Shown here in pieces: positions 61,185-62,715 of a stretch of DNA of 62,715 nucleotides (positions within the stretch are counted from its first letter, which is position 1; every line of letters starts with the position of its first letter). The position numbers were made by a program, and so were the translations under genes. Under the pieces are notes generated by a model, which had not been told where the DNA came from, ran no database searches, and saw nothing but the letters and a program-made list of their open reading frames with translations. Origin of the DNA: CAIVSN01 sp031539165 (lineage in GTDB: Bacteria; Patescibacteriota; Gracilibacteria; BD1-5; UBA2023); the NCBI GenBank assembly GCA_031539165.1, contig JAVKLK010000034.1:1-62715 (forward strand), read 5' to 3'.

Positions 61185-62402
61185 TTATGAAACCGAAGGA
61201 GTGTATGTGCGAATTAGCTCTGCGGTTCTTGAGCATACAACATCTTGAAGAGACATTCCGCTCATAGCATATTCAATAATAGAACTTGCATCCGAAATTG
61301 ATTTCCCATTGGGAAGCATAATCCCTTCAAGTGCAGCACTCGCCTGGTCTCCAGTGTATGCGCTTTGAACATTCGTTCAATCTGACTGTTTTTCTGCTCG
61401 AGTAAGAAGAGTAATCTTTCCTGTTGCATCATACATGACACTGGTGGAAAGTCCGCTTGAACCATTGAGTATTCGGTTGAGTTCTCAAGCATCTTTTTTC
61501 CGGTACTTTCCATTATCGAATAGATCTCTTGGTACCGCTGATCCCGAAAACTTTAGAACGGTTCCCATGAATTCGGATCGTACAAAAATGGGTCGCATGT
61601 GCGCTGAAGGAAGCATGAGTCCATCGGAGCGGAGCAATTCGAATCATCTCAGGTATCGGAAAAGCAAGAGATTTGTCTGTTCCAAAGTTGCAGCAAGCGC
61701 TTTCCGTGTTTTCTCTTTTTGAATATTCTCGGGTGTGAGAAATATAACATTTGTTCCCCCCGCGGCGTGTCCGATGCATTTTGCTACCACGAAATCTTGC
61801 GCCTGCTCTGTTGCTTCGCAAATAGATTCAATGTCAGAAAATACACCAAGGTAGCCTGTTTCCTCTTGAAATAATCCAGTGGGAGTTACTTTGTCATTCA
61901 AGGCAAGCGTGAGAGCCGTTCTTGCTCCAAGGTTTTCTGGGTTTTTTCGGAGAATCGTATCAACGAGTAATTTCGCATTTGCTGGGTCAGTGTGAGTAAT
62001 TGAAGCGATGGTGACCCTCTCTGGAGCATCCTCCAAATTTTGAGCAAACGAATCAGGGAGCGCTGACTGATTCACTCGCAGTCCAAAAGCATTTTGTGTT
62101 CGAGCGAGAGTTGTGTGTACGACTTCAAATTGAGATCCGAAGTACCGTTTTCCGGTAGACTCTATCTGCGCTCTATTTTCCGAAGGAAGCACAGAAACAT
62201 CGCTGGTTACAAAGAATGCTCCGGGCACTCACTCATCTCGAAGTGCGGCGTATGACTTCTCGGAAATCTTTCTTGCGAAATCAGGAGGTGCTGCCGCGAG
62301 ACAGCCACTATTAAATACTGGTTCATAGCATGTTTTGGTTCCGGTACCTGGGTTTACTACCATTTCTGCTCGGAGCGGAATGGATGCGGTGAAATTTTTC
62401 AT
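61185..62402 (-). CDS. Hypothetical protein, 405 aa
   Basis: ATG 62402 to TAA 61185. TGAs at 62229, 61644 and three more are read as Gly. No signal or TM is visible. The chain is rich in Ala/Thr/Glu and alternates helices with short strands (DAPERVTIASITHTDPANAK, FVVAKCIGHAAGGTNVIFLT, GKYRKKDAGELNRILNGSSG). I do not recognise a family. It is first of a leftward run with the FGase-like, 236-aa and 554-aa genes. A structured leader candidate with a terminator lies just upstream. Confidence 0.7.
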
Positions 62403-62444
62403 AAGAGAGAAATGAAGGGGATAACTGAGTAGGCTCGAGACAAA

Positions 62445-62474
62445 AAAACTCTTCGCTTGGGGCGAAGAGTTTTG
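62445..62474. terminator. Bidirectional terminator hairpin
   Basis: ACTCTTCGC (62448-62456) and GCGAAGAGT (62462-62470) form a perfect 9-bp stem, with A-run before and T-run after, so it can terminate on either strand. Confidence 0.7.
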
Positions 62475-62612
62475 TGTTCTGGAGATAATTTACTTGTCTC
62501 GATTTCAGGTGGGAACACAAATACCCTTCGCTTGGGGCTGAAGGATAAAATAGAGATGTGACCAACAAGAAATTGAGGCGAGTCGTGTCATGTGAAAAGA
62601 GTTACTTGACGA
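62445..62612 (-). ncRNA. Candidate structured RNA or attenuator leader
   Basis: A minus-strand promoter (TTGACA 62639-62644, 16-nt spacer, TAGCAT 62617-62622) fires leftward. About 165 nt later lies a strong terminator hairpin (ACTCTTCGC/GCGAAGAGT, 62448-62470, with T-run on the minus strand). Between them are a second hairpin (near 62525-62544) and a 9-bp stem (TTTGTGTTC/GAACACAAA). CTTCGCTTGGGGC occurs in both hairpins. No start codon begins a long ORF in it. It may be a stand-alone small RNA or a leader controlling the 405-aa gene. No known RNA family is recognised. Confidence 0.35.
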
Positions 62613-62715
62613 GTTCATGCTATTTTTTTGAGAATCCTTGTCAAATTTCTTGTTTTTTTCTGAAGATTTTCTTTCCGAGTTTTTCGAGAAAATGTATCGT
62701 TGGGAGAGTAATTTC
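62590..62715 (+). CDS. Possible start of a gene running off the window
   Basis: ATG 62590 followed by TGA and 40 more codons with no TAA or TAG to the window edge under code 25. The product is Phe/Glu-rich with no recognisable motif. It overlaps the minus-strand promoter of the RNA candidate, and I cannot tell whether it is real. Confidence 0.2.
62617..62644 (-). promoter_or_regulatory. Promoter of the candidate RNA
   Basis: TTGACA (62639-62644, minus strand), a 16-nt spacer and TAGCAT (62617-62622). Confidence 0.5.

Noticed and set aside
1..62715. Prophage, insertion sequence or integrase
   Set aside because: No transposase, integrase, capsid or terminase motif was seen in any code-25 frame.

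Overview
The window reads coherently only if UGA is translated as glycine (NCBI code 25). With the standard code almost every gene is cut into pieces by TGA. With TGA as Gly the pieces join, and glycine falls at invariant family positions: FtsH GGGHDERE, the MGRG start of YebC, the ABC signature LSGGE, PDF GxGLAAPQ and PBP1C GSTIKPF. All genes with a visible end stop at TAA or TAG. This recoding is known from the candidate phyla Gracilibacteria (BD1-5) and Absconditabacteria (SR1), so this is very probably a chromosomal piece from that group. No marker here decides between the two. Gene starts were chosen by family alignment, promoter position and overlap with neighbours, because Shine-Dalgarno sites are nearly absent.

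Layout: 0-13.6 kb holds the end of a Kelch-propeller protein, tRNA-Arg(CCU), Der GTPase, two unknown exported or uncharacterised proteins, FtsH, a lamin-tail-domain surface protein, GalU, TlyA, a YebC-family protein and a PrgI/TraC-like pair. 13.7-24.9 kb holds SecF, tRNA-Arg(UCG), tRNA-Leu(GAG), PBP1C and a divergent 2203-residue alpha-2-macroglobulin with an intact thioester motif, then a methyltransferase-like protein. 25-29.4 kb holds peptide deformylase, MurE, a TPR membrane protein and DnaB. 29.4-36.6 kb is a leftward run of secreted proteins and membrane proteins around a ClpC-type ATPase. 36.7-43 kb holds FtsK, HrcA, MurA, a PrsW-like membrane protease and TsaE. 43.1-48.3 kb is a type IV pilus operon (PilN/PilO-like, PilC, three pseudopilins, PilX-like). 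48.4-57.9 kb holds KhpB/Jag, tRNA-Ser(GGA), a more AT-rich pair of unknowns, an ABC exporter, a glycosyltransferase, a nucleotidyltransferase-cupin fusion, an MFS transporter, a GDSL lipoprotein and a LolD-like ATPase. 57.9-62.7 kb holds coiled-coil proteins with 42-bp tandem repeats, an N-formylglutamate-amidohydrolase-like protein, an unknown protein and a candidate structured RNA.

How it fits together: the cell makes peptidoglycan (MurA, MurE, PBP1C), divides and segregates DNA (FtsK), replicates (DnaB) and assembles a type IV pilus, a machine used in this lineage for attachment and DNA uptake. It also shows a large, mostly unknown exported proteome. Two themes stand out beyond the recoding. 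Many promoters place the -10 hexamer exactly 6 nt before the start codon, so leaderless mRNAs appear to be common. Several real genes, notably a 220-residue membrane protein with eight in-frame UGA codons at 50879-51541, are invisible to standard gene callers.
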